Assembly (NCBI GenBank): GCA_963930955.1
Contig: OZ006967.1
Coordinates: forward strand, 2,046,001-2,110,000
Length of the DNA stretch: 64,000 bases
Reading direction: 5' to 3'
From: Scatomonas sp963930955
GTDB taxonomy: Bacteria > Bacillota > Clostridia > Lachnospirales > Lachnospiraceae
Below, in pieces: positions 1-7,648 of this stretch (the stretch's first letter is position 1; each line of letters begins with the position of its first letter). The position numbers were made by a program, and so were the translations under genes. The notes beneath the pieces are model-generated. The model did not search any database. It was not told the origin of the DNA and was given only the letters and a program-made list of their open reading frames with translations.

Positions 1-2
1 CG

Positions 3-527
3 AAAGAGATCTTTGAAGCCAACGAAAAAAGGCACACCAGCAGTTTTCTGTATTCTTTGGTTATGGATACATATTCCTACGGCTATTCTTCCAATGTGCT
101 GTCAGATATGCCCTTAAATCAGAAGGTATTTCTGGCTCAGTTTGATACAATTAAAAATCTTGCCAAGGAAGGCCCCTGCGTATTTATCGGCCGCTGCGCC
201 GACTATGCTCTGGAATCCTTTCCCAATTGCATCAGCATATTTATCCATGCTGATCTGAAAAAAAGAATCCGCAGAGTAGCCGCATACTATTCCATCAGCG
301 ATAATAAAGCAAAAGATATCATTATGAAGACGGATAAAAACCGTGCCAGCTACTATAATTACTATACGTGCAAAAAATGGGGGGAGATGGAAAGCTATCA
401 TGTATGCCTTGACAGCGGACAGTTCGGCATCGATGGTTCGGTGGAACTTCTCAAGGCCATTGTAGAAAGGAAAGAATCCGGATATAATAAGGCGATTTTT
501 AATGTAGAACCCGAAAAAAAGGCTTAA
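3..527 (+). CDS. Cytidylate kinase-like protein (5' end cut by window)
   Basis: C-terminal part of a P-loop nucleotide kinase of the cytidylate kinase-like family common in Clostridia, which would transfer phosphate from ATP to a nucleoside monophosphate in the cytosol. The reading frame is open to the left edge, so the P-loop is outside the window. The motif FIGRCADYAL and the following ISIFIHADLKKRI, with several Arg/Lys residues suited to phosphate binding, match the middle of this family. The first in-frame ATG at 57 is internal, not the true start. A strong hairpin terminator follows directly. The exact substrate cannot be told from this fragment. Confidence 0.75.
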   Translation, partial: KEIFEANEKRHTSSFLYSLVMDTYSYGYSSNVLSDMPLNQKVFLAQFDTIKNLAKEGPCVFIGRCADYALESFPNCISIFIHADLKKRIRRVAAYYSISDNKAKDIIMKTDKNRASYYNYYTCKKWGEMESYHVCLDSGQFGIDGSVELLKAIVERKESGYNKAIFNVEPEKKA

Positions 528-538
528 AAGAAGGCTGT

Positions 539-590
539 TTGCAAAAGAAAAGCTGCTTCCTGTACTAGGCTGGCGGCTTTTTCTTTTGCA
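539..590 (+). terminator. Intrinsic terminator after the kinase gene
   Basis: A stem of about 14 base pairs (TGCAAAAGAAAAGC pairing with GCTTTTTCTTTTGCA, one bulged T) encloses a GC-rich loop just after the stop codon of the kinase gene. It lies between convergent genes and may stop transcription from both sides. Confidence 0.7.
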
Positions 591-610
591 GTGTCCTGGG
601 TTAGCGGCCT

Positions 611-1345
611 TTACCGTGTCCTGGGAAAACGGGGCGGCCAGCCTGGGATTGCCCCGTTCAGGATAGCCGCGAACATGCGCTCCTTCACCCCGGGATTCTC
701 ATGGTTTAAGCCTGCCAGAAGTTCCTTTACGTATTGCCGCCTGGTGTTGCCATCTGCCGGACAGGGATTTTCCACAATCGGCAGAAGGTTTTTATTCTTA
801 AAGCCCACAATATCTGACTCAGAAACAAACATCAGAGGCCGGATCACCCATAAATCGGTCCGATCCAGATATGTTTTCGGAGAAAAGCAGTGGAAACGGC
901 CTTCATAGATCAGGGAAAGGAGCATTGTTTCAACCAGATCATCCTTATGATGGGCATAAGCTACTTTATTGCAGCCCAGTTGCTTAACCGCTTCGTTAAG
1001 GGCGCCTTTTCTCATTTTGGCGCAGAGAGAGCAGGGATTCTCTTCTTTTCTCTCATGAAAGATGATCTGGGCTATTTCAGTCTGGATTAGGGTATAGGGA
1101 ATCTGCAGATCCTGGCACAGCCGCTGGATAGGCGTATAATCTGCCCCGGGAAATCCCAGGTTTACAGTAACAGCATGGATGGTAAAAGATTGCGGGTAAA
1201 ACCGCATGAGGCCATGCAGGGCGTACAGAAGAGCCAGACTGTCTTTTCCCCCTGATATGCCAACGGCAATATGATCGCCTTTTTCAATCATGTGATATTC
1301 ATCTACCGCTTTGCGTGTCAGGCTGAGTAACTGCTGTAATTTCAT
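611..1345 (-). CDS. TtcA-family tRNA 2-thiocytidine synthetase-like ATPase
   Basis: 244-residue PP-loop ATPase that probably adenylates a tRNA base so that sulfur can be inserted. The PP-loop SGGKDS lies near residues 31-36, and a Cys pair PCSLC near residue 105 fits the CxxC that binds an Fe-S cluster in TtcA-type enzymes; a further NPCPADG follows near residue 190. Length and motif order fit the TtcA/TilS-related family. The start codon ATG at 1345 has a GGGAGGT ribosome site about 14 bases upstream, which is unusually distant. A palindromic repeat element ends only a few bases beyond that site. The target base (C32 of tRNA) is inferred from the family. Confidence 0.8.
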   Translation of the reverse strand: MKLQQLLSLTRKAVDEYHMIEKGDHIAVGISGGKDSLALLYALHGLMRFYPQSFTIHAVTVNLGFPGADYTPIQRLCQDLQIPYTLIQTEIAQIIFHERKEENPCSLCAKMRKGALNEAVKQLGCNKVAYAHHKDDLVETMLLSLIYEGRFHCFSPKTYLDRTDLWVIRPLMFVSESDIVGFKNKNLLPIVENPCPADGNTRRQYVKELLAGLNHENPGVKERMFAAILNGAIPGWPPRFPRTR

Positions 1346-1373
1346 AGATTTTTATCTTACCTCCCGATCGGAT

Positions 1374-1580
1374 GCTAGCATCAGTGTACAAGGGGCAACA
1401 CGCTCCAAACCGCGTAATTTCGGTGATTTTCTGTGTTATCCTCAATCGGCGTACGTCCAGTACGCCTCTATCGTCTGCCTTGAAAATCACCGAAATTCCT
1501 GCGGTTGGAGTCTTCGAGTCGTGAAGGAGCTCAAATCAGCCCTTCAACGACCGTATTGTCCCCTTGTACACTGATGCTAA
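1374..1580. repeat. Palindromic repeat element, full-length copy (about 207 bp)
   Basis: The ends are inverted repeats: GCTAGCATCAGTGTACAAGG at the left and the complement at the right (CCTTGTACACTGATGCTAAC). Inside is a second nested inverted repeat, CTCCAAaCCGCgtAATTTCGG at 1403-1423 against CCGAAATTcctGCGGTTGGAG at 1490-1510. No coding capacity is evident. The same terminal sequence occurs near 5629, 25485 and 39524, so this is a dispersed, MITE- or REP-like element. An outer 11-bp inverted repeat (TTTTTATCTTA at 1349-1359, complement at 1595-1605) flanks it. Confidence 0.75.
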
Positions 1581-1685
1581 CGGTATTTATTATATAAGAT
1601 AAAAAAAACAATGTAAATATTTAATTGCATGATCTGTCCTGGATTGGTACAATATAATGAATGAAGAAAACGGAGTGACTGAGAC

Positions 1686-3041
1686 ATGAAATTTAGACCT
1701 GACAAAAAATATTTTCAATGGGGACTTACTGTATTTTTAGTAATCGCGGCGTCAATCCTGTTTTACTTTGTAATTTTCCATATGGATGTTCTTGGTAGGG
1801 GACTCAATCTGATTATCTCCATTCTGATGCCGCTGATCGTAGGCCTTCTGATCTCCTATGTCATGTGGCCCCTGGTTCACCTCATCGAGACAAAAGTTTT
1901 TATGAAGCTTTGCAACAAACTGAAGATACAGTATGAAAAGAAGGGACGCAAGGCAATGCGCCTGGCCAGTGTGCTGATTACCTTGTTTTTATTCATTTTT
2001 GCCATTTATCTGCTTCTTGCTTTGCTGATTCCTCAGGTCTTTAACAGCATTATAAGCATTGTAGAAAACTTTCCCAGGTATATTGATAATATCCAGCAGT
2101 GGATTTCTTCCTTTTTCCGGGATAATCCGGATATGGAGGATACCATCAACAATCTGATTTCCACCTATTCCTCCAAGGCGGAAGGCTGGCTGAATCAGGA
2201 TCTTGTTCCTCAGCTGAATAATATTCTTCGTAATATTTCCTCCGGTCTGATCGGTGTAATTAATTTTATGAAAAATCTGATTCTGGGAATCATTGTTTCC
2301 ATCTATGTACTTTACGGAAAAGAATCCCTGATCGCCAATGCAAAAAAAGGGCTGTACGCTGTTTGCAGAACAAAGCGGGCAAATCAGATTATCCGGGACT
2401 GCCAGTATATTGACGCCACCTTCGGCAAATATATCATAGGAATGACTCTGGACTCCCTGAATATTGCCGTCTGGTGCTATATCGGCCTGCTGATCCTGGA
2501 TATGCCTTACGCTCTGCTGATCAGCGTAGTGGTAGGAGTAACCAACTTTATTCCCTTTTTCGGCCCCTATCTTGGCGCCATTCCCAGCGCGGTGCTGATT
2601 TTTATGGTAAATCCTATTCAGGCCCTGTATTTTATTATCTTTATCTTTATTCTCCAGCAGATAGATGGCAATTTTATTGCTCCTAGGATTCTGGGTGACT
2701 CTACGGGCATGAGCAGCCTTATGGTTCTGATCGCTATTATGATTTTTGGAGGATTGTTCGGAATTCCAGGAATGCTGATCGGAGTTCCCCTCTGCGCTGT
2801 CATCTGCACCATTGTGAGACATTTTATGGAAAGCCGCCTGGAGGCTAAAAGACTTCCCAAAGAACAGGATTTTTATATGGGTCTGGACCATATTGACGAA
2901 GCAAGCCGCGAAGCAGTCCGCATGAACCGTGGACGGGAAATCCGGAAAGAGGAGGCTTTTACATTTAAAAAAGTCAGCGATTCATTTCCGGAAGAGGAGA
3001 TTGGCACAGATGAAAAAATGAAGGATCAAAAAGAAGAATAA
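1686..3041 (+). CDS. AI-2E family transporter
   Basis: 451-residue polytopic membrane protein of the AI-2E/PerM family, whose members are proposed to export small molecules or ions. It has hydrophobic segments near residues 12-34 and 40-62, a long segment near 100-125, a large soluble stretch between about 130 and 195, and a cluster of membrane segments in the C-terminal half with the family-typical region PFFGPYLGAIPSAVL and a later GIPGMLIGVPL. The highly charged tail (after residue 400) is cytoplasmic. A perfect hairpin terminator follows. It is transcribed alone. The substrate is unknown; the family name does not prove autoinducer transport. Confidence 0.88.
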   Translation: MKFRPDKKYFQWGLTVFLVIAASILFYFVIFHMDVLGRGLNLIISILMPLIVGLLISYVMWPLVHLIETKVFMKLCNKLKIQYEKKGRKAMRLASVLITLFLFIFAIYLLLALLIPQVFNSIISIVENFPRYIDNIQQWISSFFRDNPDMEDTINNLISTYSSKAEGWLNQDLVPQLNNILRNISSGLIGVINFMKNLILGIIVSIYVLYGKESLIANAKKGLYAVCRTKRANQIIRDCQYIDATFGKYIIGMTLDSLNIAVWCYIGLLILDMPYALLISVVVGVTNFIPFFGPYLGAIPSAVLIFMVNPIQALYFIIFIFILQQIDGNFIAPRILGDSTGMSSLMVLIAIMIFGGLFGIPGMLIGVPLCAVICTIVRHFMESRLEAKRLPKEQDFYMGLDHIDEASREAVRMNRGREIRKEEAFTFKKVSDSFPEEEIGTDEKMKDQKEE

Positions 3042-3046
3042 ACTTT

Positions 3047-3080
3047 AAGGTCTACATAATAATATTATGTAGACCTTTTT
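3047..3080 (+). terminator. Intrinsic terminator after AI-2E transporter gene
   Basis: Perfect inverted repeat AAGGTCTACATAAT / ATTATGTAGACCTT with a run of T after it, six bases after the stop codon. It lies between convergent genes and can act in both directions. Confidence 0.85.
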
Positions 3081-3099
3081 AGGATGCATCTCTTATTCC

Positions 3100-4161
3100 T
3101 TAATCCTCCCGGAGATGGACGGCTTTGGCTGCCATGCGGCGGCGTGTATCGTCCAGGGCGGCATAATGTTTTTTTGTGGTATTCACGTCCTTGTGGCCCA
3201 GTACATCCGCCACCAGATAGATATCCCCGGTTTCCTGGTATAGGGCAGTGCCGTAGGTGCTGCGCAGTTTATGAGGCGTGATTTTTTTGGTAGTAGTAAT
3301 GTGACTGCAGTATTTCTTAACAAGATTTTCAACAGCCTTTACGCCGATTCTTTTTCTCTGAGTGGAATAGAAGAGGGCGTGTTCATGGCCGGAGAGCGGT
3401 GTGATCCCTTGTCTTTTTTCCAGGTAAGTCTGCAGGGCGCTGCGAACCTCCGGGCCAAAATAGACAATCATTTCATTCCCGCCCTTGCGGGTCACTTTAA
3501 TTCCATTATTTCGGAAATCCACATCCTCCACATCCAGGCCCACACATTCAGAAACACGGATACCGGTTCCCAGAAGCAGCGTGATCAGGGCAAGATCTCT
3601 TTCTTTTGTTTTCTCATAATACGCCCGCTGCTGGCCGGAGAGCAGGCTGCCGCATTCTTCCATGTAATCCAGAAGTCTGGCTACCTCATCCGGGTCCAGC
3701 CGGATGATCGCTTTTTGGTGCAGTTTGGGCATATCCACTAAGAGAGTGGGATTGGTCCGGATCCGTTCCTGTTTGTAGTAATAAGAATAAAAGGAGCGAA
3801 GAGCGGATATTTTTCGCTTGAGTCCTTTTTCGCCATTGGTTACATATTGTCCGGAGGGGTCCTGATAAGCCTTCAGATACTCCATATATTCCTCGATATC
3901 CAGGGCGGTTACCTGGTCCAGAACCGGAAGATCCAGTTCCTCCACAGACATATTTCGAAACAGAGGATTTTCTGAAACCAGAAACTGAAAAAAAATACGG
4001 ATATCATAGGCATATTTAATGCGGGTACTGGCTGCCTTTGTGTTTGCGGCCGCCCGGAAATAGTCCGCCGCGAAAGGGGGGAGGGACTTCAGCACTTCCC
4101 GGAGCTTCAGGGTATTTTCCTGATCCGTCTGGGCATGATAGGTGATTCTTTTAATAGACAT
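3100..4161 (-). CDS. Tyrosine recombinase (XerC/XerD-like)
   Basis: 353-residue tyrosine site-specific recombinase. An N-terminal SAM-like DNA-binding domain spans about residues 30-130. The catalytic domain has Arg in GTGIRVSE, the HKLRSTYG box (His and Arg), LGHKDVNTTKKHYA (His and the nucleophile Tyr). The ATG at 4161 was chosen because AGGA lies just upstream, and because the longer frame to 4338 runs through the terminator of the neighbouring gene. It sits between housekeeping genes with no phage genes or attachment sites visible, so it is more likely a chromosomal Xer-type enzyme than a prophage integrase. Which of XerC, XerD or a private recombinase it represents cannot be decided here. 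Confidence 0.85.
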   Translation of the reverse strand: MSIKRITYHAQTDQENTLKLREVLKSLPPFAADYFRAAANTKAASTRIKYAYDIRIFFQFLVSENPLFRNMSVEELDLPVLDQVTALDIEEYMEYLKAYQDPSGQYVTNGEKGLKRKISALRSFYSYYYKQERIRTNPTLLVDMPKLHQKAIIRLDPDEVARLLDYMEECGSLLSGQQRAYYEKTKERDLALITLLLGTGIRVSECVGLDVEDVDFRNNGIKVTRKGGNEMIVYFGPEVRSALQTYLEKRQGITPLSGHEHALFYSTQRKRIGVKAVENLVKKYCSHITTTKKITPHKLRSTYGTALYQETGDIYLVADVLGHKDVNTTKKHYAALDDTRRRMAAKAVHLRED

Positions 4162-4283
4162 AGGATCCTGACTTCCATCCTTTCTGAGAAGATCTAATCT
4201 ATTCGGAAAACACAGGTTTTTGGAATAGATTACACTGTAAGAATAGCAAAAGGCAGCAATCTTGTCAAGAACCTTTAAATACT

Positions 4284-4337
4284 TGGAAAAAGCGGATGCG
4301 CAAGGCTCTGAAGGCCCGCGTACATCCGCTTTTTCCA
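4284..4337 (-). terminator. Intrinsic terminator after the LysM/YneA-like gene
   Basis: TGGAAAAAGCGGATG (4284-4298) pairs perfectly with CATCCGCTTTTTCCA (4323-4337). It lies 28 bases after the LysM gene's stop on the minus strand and separates it from the recombinase gene. Confidence 0.75.
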
Positions 4338-4364
4338 TTCCCCGAATTTTAAGCCGATATCCAA

Positions 4365-4715
4365 TTATTCCTTAAAATCTGATGAATAATAAGGAACACA
4401 GAGTGTGCTGCCAGCCTGCAGACGTTCGCTGCTTAAATGATTGATCTCCATTACTTCATCAATATAAGCACGTATATCTGCATATTCCCCTGTTCGATAT
4501 GTTTCTGCGATACTCCACAGACTGTCGCCGTATTCAATCTGAATGCTGGTATAATACTTATAGCGAGGTTCCGGACGGTTTCCCTCCGCGCTGGCTGTAG
4601 CGGCTGTAAAAGGAACGATAAGAAAAACCAGGATCCCCAGAATAAAAAGAAATGCAAAAATACCTGTTTTGTGTCCCCTTCTGCCGGATGTATTCCTTTT
4701 AACTGTTCTCGTCAT
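4365..4715 (-). CDS. LysM-domain membrane protein, YneA-like SOS division inhibitor
   Basis: 116-residue protein with a basic N-terminus, one membrane segment (about residues 18-40) and a LysM peptidoglycan-binding domain (about 54-110, with YGDSLWSIAETY). In Bacillus, YneA has this layout, is divergent from lexA, and delays septation during DNA damage; the gene order and LexA boxes here support the same role, although sequence alone does not prove division inhibition. The ATG at 4715 is preceded by AGGGGGT. The longer frame to 4892 runs through the promoter and was rejected. The promoter TTGACA-17-TATAAT holds a LexA box in its spacer, so the gene should be induced by DNA damage. Confidence 0.8.
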   Translation of the reverse strand: MTRTVKRNTSGRRGHKTGIFAFLFILGILVFLIVPFTAATASAEGNRPEPRYKYYTSIQIEYGDSLWSIAETYRTGEYADIRAYIDEVMEINHLSSERLQAGSTLCVPYYSSDFKE

Positions 4716-4746
4716 AATCAAGTACCCCCTGTGTTTTGCTCTTTCA

Positions 4747-4758
4747 GAACATATGTTC
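4747..4758. promoter_or_regulatory. LexA (SOS) box 1
   Basis: GAACATATGTTC, a perfect 12-bp palindrome matching the Gram-positive LexA consensus GAACNNNNGTTC. It lies just downstream of the -10 of the yneA-like promoter, near its transcription start. Confidence 0.85.
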
Positions 4759-4770
4759 TTTATGCATACG

Positions 4771-4799
4771 ATTATAAAATACAAACATATGTTTGTCAA
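4771..4799 (-). promoter_or_regulatory. Sigma-A promoter of the yneA-like gene
   Basis: On the minus strand TTGACA (4799-4794), a 17-bp spacer and TATAAT (4776-4771), both perfect matches to consensus. LexA box 2 lies inside the spacer, so repression when LexA is bound is expected. Confidence 0.85.
4782..4795. promoter_or_regulatory. LexA (SOS) box 2
   Basis: CAAACATATGTTTG, a perfect 14-bp palindrome differing from the GAAC/GTTC consensus only by A/T at the outer conserved positions. It sits within the spacer of the yneA-like promoter. Confidence 0.7.
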
Positions 4800-4809
4800 G
4801 ATGATTTCA

Positions 4810-4821
4810 GAACAAATGTTC
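4810..4821. promoter_or_regulatory. LexA (SOS) box 3, lexA side
   Basis: GAACAAATGTTC, a match to GAACNNNNGTTC, 11 bases upstream of the -35 of the lexA promoter. It is suited to autoregulation of lexA. Confidence 0.8.
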
Positions 4822-4832
4822 GGAAAATATGT

Positions 4833-4861
4833 TTGCATTTGAGGTAAAAATATGCTATGAT
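4833..4861 (+). promoter_or_regulatory. Promoter of lexA
   Basis: TTGCAT, 17-bp spacer, TATGAT, followed by AGGAGGT and the lexA start. The matches are 4/6 and 5/6. Confidence 0.65.
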
Positions 4862-4894
4862 TATTTAAAATCTGAGAGTTACAGGAGGTCACCT

Positions 4895-5557
4895 ATGTCC
4901 AAGGGCCCTATTTCCGATAAACAGAAAGCAATTCTGAACTATTTAAAAGAAGTGATTCTGGAGCGGGGCTATCCCCCTTCTGTTCGTGAAATCTGCGAAG
5001 CCGTTCACTTAAAATCCACCTCTTCCGTACACGCTCACCTGGAAGCTCTGGAAAAACACGGATATATCAAAAAGGACGCCACCAAGCCCCGGGCAATTGA
5101 AATCTTAGACGAGGAATTTCAGGCTCAGCGCATACGCGGCCTTGGCGGCCTGGAAGAAGTTCCCCGGCAGCCGTCAGAACTGGTAAATATACCGGTGATC
5201 GGACAGGTTGCCGCCGGACAGCCCCTTCTGGCTGTGGAGCAGATAGAATCTTACTTTCCTTTTCCGGTAGATAAGCTTCCGAATCATCCCACTTTTCTGC
5301 TTCGGGTAAAGGGGGAAAGCATGGTGAATGCCGGGATCCTGGACGGGGATTATGTCCTTGTGGAACAGCAGGAACAGGCTCTGAACGGCGAAATGGTGGT
5401 GGCTCTTGTGGAGGATTCGGCTACCGTAAAAACTTTTTACAAAGAAGACGGCTATTACCGCCTGCAGCCGGAAAACGACTATATGGAGCCGATTCTTGTA
5501 AAACAGGATTTAAAGATCCTGGGAAAAGTCATTGGCGTTCTTCGTTTTCTTTCTTAA
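4895..5557 (+). CDS. lexA: SOS repressor LexA
   Basis: 220-residue transcriptional repressor of the SOS regulon and self-cleaving serine protease. A winged-helix DNA-binding domain covers about residues 1-65. The cleavage site Ala107-Gly108 (VAAGQP) and the catalytic pair Ser142 (KGESM) and Lys179 (SATVK) are all present. When RecA filaments form on damaged DNA, LexA cuts itself and the regulon opens. The start at 4895 follows AGGAGGT at a spacing of five bases; the frame upstream is not used. It is divergent from the yneA-like gene and shares a control region holding three LexA boxes. Confidence 0.98.
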   Translation: MSKGPISDKQKAILNYLKEVILERGYPPSVREICEAVHLKSTSSVHAHLEALEKHGYIKKDATKPRAIEILDEEFQAQRIRGLGGLEEVPRQPSELVNIPVIGQVAAGQPLLAVEQIESYFPFPVDKLPNHPTFLLRVKGESMVNAGILDGDYVLVEQQEQALNGEMVVALVEDSATVKTFYKEDGYYRLQPENDYMEPILVKQDLKILGKVIGVLRFLS

Positions 5558-5628
5558 ATGCAAAAGATAATCGGAAATAAGTATTGGCAAAACTGCCTGT
5601 TTTGCGTTAGAATTAGACTTGTTAATAA

Positions 5629-5656
5629 TTAGCGTCCGTGTACAAGGGGACAACAC
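5629..5656. repeat. Palindromic repeat family, half element
   Basis: TTAGCGTCCGTGTACAAGGG and the following GACAACAC match one end of the element at 1374-1580 and the copy at 25485. Only one end is present here; it abuts the terminator at 5657. Confidence 0.65.
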
Positions 5657-5700
5657 AAAAGAAGGACCTTGGGCTTGTTTTTGACCCTTGGTCCTTCTTT
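5657..5700. terminator. Bidirectional terminator between lexA and rsfS
   Basis: AAAGAAGGACCttGGG pairs with CCCttGGTCCTTCTTT around a short T-rich loop, with A-runs on one side and T-runs on the other. It separates the convergent lexA and rsfS genes. Confidence 0.85.
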
Positions 5701-5756
5701 GTTTTGGGCTATGCTTTTTTCACAGCCCTTTCGGTTCTTTCTTAAGGGAGTCTCAG

Positions 5757-6107
5757 TTAAAAGCTGGTTTTGTCTACTTCTTTTCCATCTCTCCAGATTC
5801 TTTCCAGATCATAGAAAAGCCTGTTTTCCTCATCAAAGATATGAAGCACCACATCTCCGTAGTCCAGCAGGATCCAGTTGGCGTTTCTGTATCCCTCAAC
5901 GTTTTTCGGCTGATAGCCTGCCCGGCCCATCTCCTCTTCTACACTATCCGCCATTGCCTGCACCTGATTTCTGTTGGATCCGCTGGCTATAATGAAGTAG
6001 TCGGCAATCGTGGTGATATTTTCAATATCCAGAATACGGATGTCCGCTGCCTTTTTCTCTTCCAGGCCGTGAACACAGATTTTCACCATTTCTCTTGCAT
6101 CTGCCAT
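5757..6107 (-). CDS. rsfS: Ribosomal silencing factor RsfS
   Basis: 116-residue RsfS (Iojap/YbeB family). It binds ribosomal protein L14 on the large subunit and blocks subunit joining when nutrients are scarce. The typical core is visible: DIRILDIENITTIADYFIIA, SGSNRNQVQAMADSVEE, and WILLDYGDVVLHIFDEENR. It is the last gene of the obg-to-rsfS series, nine bases after yqeK's stop, with a GGAGGG site overlapping the end of yqeK. The usual length of the family is about 105-120 residues. Confidence 0.96.
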   Translation of the reverse strand: MADAREMVKICVHGLEEKKAADIRILDIENITTIADYFIIASGSNRNQVQAMADSVEEEMGRAGYQPKNVEGYRNANWILLDYGDVVLHIFDEENRLFYDLERIWRDGKEVDKTSF

Positions 6108-6113
6108 AATTCT

Positions 6114-6698
6114 TTATCCCTCCTTTTTTACCAGCTGCCGATAAAATTTATAAGCAGCCTCTGTGGTAAGATCCATGGTTTTTGGATCCTTTTTTAAATA
6201 TCCCACCGTATCTTCCAGTATCTGATACATACAAAGATCCAGATCCTGAAATGCCAGTCTTCGGATTTCTTCCAGATTCGGCGCCTTATACCGGTTAGGC
6301 TCCATATAATCCGCAATATAAATAATCTTTTCAAGTTTGGTCATCCGGGGTTTACCGGTGGTATGCCATGTAATCGCATTTAGAATTTCGGAATCTCTTA
6401 CTCCGTATTCTGTTTCAGCCAGATAGGAACCCAGCTTGGAATGCAGCAGAAAGGGATTTTTCCGTTCAAAATCCGTAACGACAATCCCGGCTTTCCGGCA
6501 GCAGATAATCTGTTTTTCATTGGGAATACATTTGGCGCAGTCGTGAAGCAGCCCTGCGATCCTGGCCTTCTCCACATCTCCTCTGTGGACAATGGCCAGG
6601 CAGGCGGCTGTGTAAGAAACTCCCATGGTATGGCGGTACCGCCCCGCATCCAGTTCTTTTCTCAGTTTTTTTTCGGCTTTCTCATAAGAAAAATCCAT
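6114..6698 (-). CDS. yqeK: HD-domain hydrolase YqeK (Ap4A hydrolase type)
   Basis: 194-residue HD-superfamily phosphohydrolase. YqeK proteins are known to split diadenosine tetraphosphate symmetrically and nearly always follow nadD. The metal-binding pattern is present: H near residue 24, the HD pair in LLHDCAKC, and later LLHSKLGSYLAE, ITWHTTGK and DYMEPNR. The start ATG at 6698 was preferred over the TTG at 6707 because AGGAG lies nine bases before it, while the TTG is only one base from that site. It follows nadD immediately. Confidence 0.93.
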   Translation of the reverse strand: MDFSYEKAEKKLRKELDAGRYRHTMGVSYTAACLAIVHRGDVEKARIAGLLHDCAKCIPNEKQIICCRKAGIVVTDFERKNPFLLHSKLGSYLAETEYGVRDSEILNAITWHTTGKPRMTKLEKIIYIADYMEPNRYKAPNLEEIRRLAFQDLDLCMYQILEDTVGYLKKDPKTMDLTTEAAYKFYRQLVKKEG

Positions 6699-6703
6699 TC
6701 TTC

Positions 6704-7327
6704 TCAACTCCTGTAAATGTGCTGTTCCTGAATATATTCAATTACGGAATCCAGGAGATAATATTTTACAGATTCATTTTTCCGGATCATTTCTCTAAGA
6801 TGAGCAGATGAAATGTCAAGATTCGGCGTATCCAGTTTCAGGAAATCCCGATGGTACTTCCTGCTCATGGAACGAAGCGCATCCTCCAGTTTCTCGTCCG
6901 GGATCTGATTTCTCGCGGCAGCTACCAGCTGGCAGGCATCCGCAATCCTCTGGGGTTCCCGCCAGCTGTCAAAACTAAACAGGGAATCGGCCCCTATGAT
7001 AAAATAGAATTCCGTATCCGGATATTGCTCATTCAGCTGTTCTAAGGTTCGGTAGGTATAGCTGTATCCATCCTCATGCATCTCCAGGAGAGAAAGGGAA
7101 AAATGGGGGTTTGTAGCAATCGCTCTCCGCACCATTTCGACCCGCTGCTGGTCTGTGGCCCCTCCCTGCCGGTCTCTCTTGTGGGGAGGGTTCCCGGAAG
7201 GAAGAAACCATACCTTTTGCAGGTGAAACTGCTGATAGGCAGCCTCTCCCAGGATTAAATGCCCCACATGGATGGGATCAAAGGTTCCTCCCATAATGCC
7301 AATCCTGTTTTTTTTATCCCTTGTCAT
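6704..7327 (-). CDS. nadD: Nicotinate-nucleotide adenylyltransferase NadD
   Basis: 207-residue nucleotidyltransferase that makes deamido-NAD from nicotinate mononucleotide and ATP. The N-terminal GIMGGTFDPIHVGHL contains the T/HxGH motif, and the C-terminal part has DISSAHLREMI, equivalent to the family ISSTxIR motif. FIIGADSLFSFDSWRE in the middle is also typical. AAGGA precedes the ATG. It lies between yhbY and yqeK in the common Firmicutes order. Confidence 0.97.
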   Translation of the reverse strand: MTRDKKNRIGIMGGTFDPIHVGHLILGEAAYQQFHLQKVWFLPSGNPPHKRDRQGGATDQQRVEMVRRAIATNPHFSLSLLEMHEDGYSYTYRTLEQLNEQYPDTEFYFIIGADSLFSFDSWREPQRIADACQLVAAARNQIPDEKLEDALRSMSRKYHRDFLKLDTPNLDISSAHLREMIRKNESVKYYLLDSVIEYIQEQHIYRS

Positions 7328-7339
7328 GATCTGTTTTCC

Positions 7340-7636
7340 TTACGGTTTTGGTAAAATAATTTTCTTTTTGTCTTTTTTACCTTCTTTGTATAAAACAATT
7401 TTCTTTCCGATCACCTGAACCACCTGAGAATCTGTACGCTCAGCCAAAGTCTGAGCCAGCTCCCGGGGATCATCCAGGCAATTCTGCAGAACACTGATCT
7501 TAATCAGTTCTCTGGCCTCCAGAGCCTCCGCGGCGGATTTTGTAAATTCCGGCGTCAGACTGGATTTTCCGATCTGAAGGATCGGCTCTATGGTCATTGC
7601 AAGACCCTTTAAATAGGAACGCTGCTTACTGGTCAT
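7340..7636 (-). CDS. yhbY: YhbY-family RNA-binding protein (CRM domain)
   Basis: 98-residue CRM-domain protein, homologous to YhbY/YqeI, which associates with precursors of the large ribosomal subunit. The N-terminal KQRSYLKGLAMTIEPILQIG and the GxxG-like region are characteristic; the C-terminus is Lys-rich (EGKKDKKKIILPKP), consistent with RNA binding. AGGAGGAATT precedes the start. It sits between the unknown gene and nadD. Confidence 0.95.
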   Translation of the reverse strand: MTSKQRSYLKGLAMTIEPILQIGKSSLTPEFTKSAAEALEARELIKISVLQNCLDDPRELAQTLAERTDSQVVQVIGKKIVLYKEGKKDKKKIILPKP

Positions 7637-7648
7637 AATTCCTCCTGT

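Noticed and set aside
3100..4161. Tyrosine recombinase as a sign of a prophage or genomic island
   Set aside because: No phage genes, tRNA or direct repeats are near; housekeeping genes flank it on both sides.
4162..4338. N-terminal extension of the tyrosine recombinase
   Set aside because: It runs through the hairpin terminator of the LysM gene and has no ribosome site; the ATG at 4161 has one.
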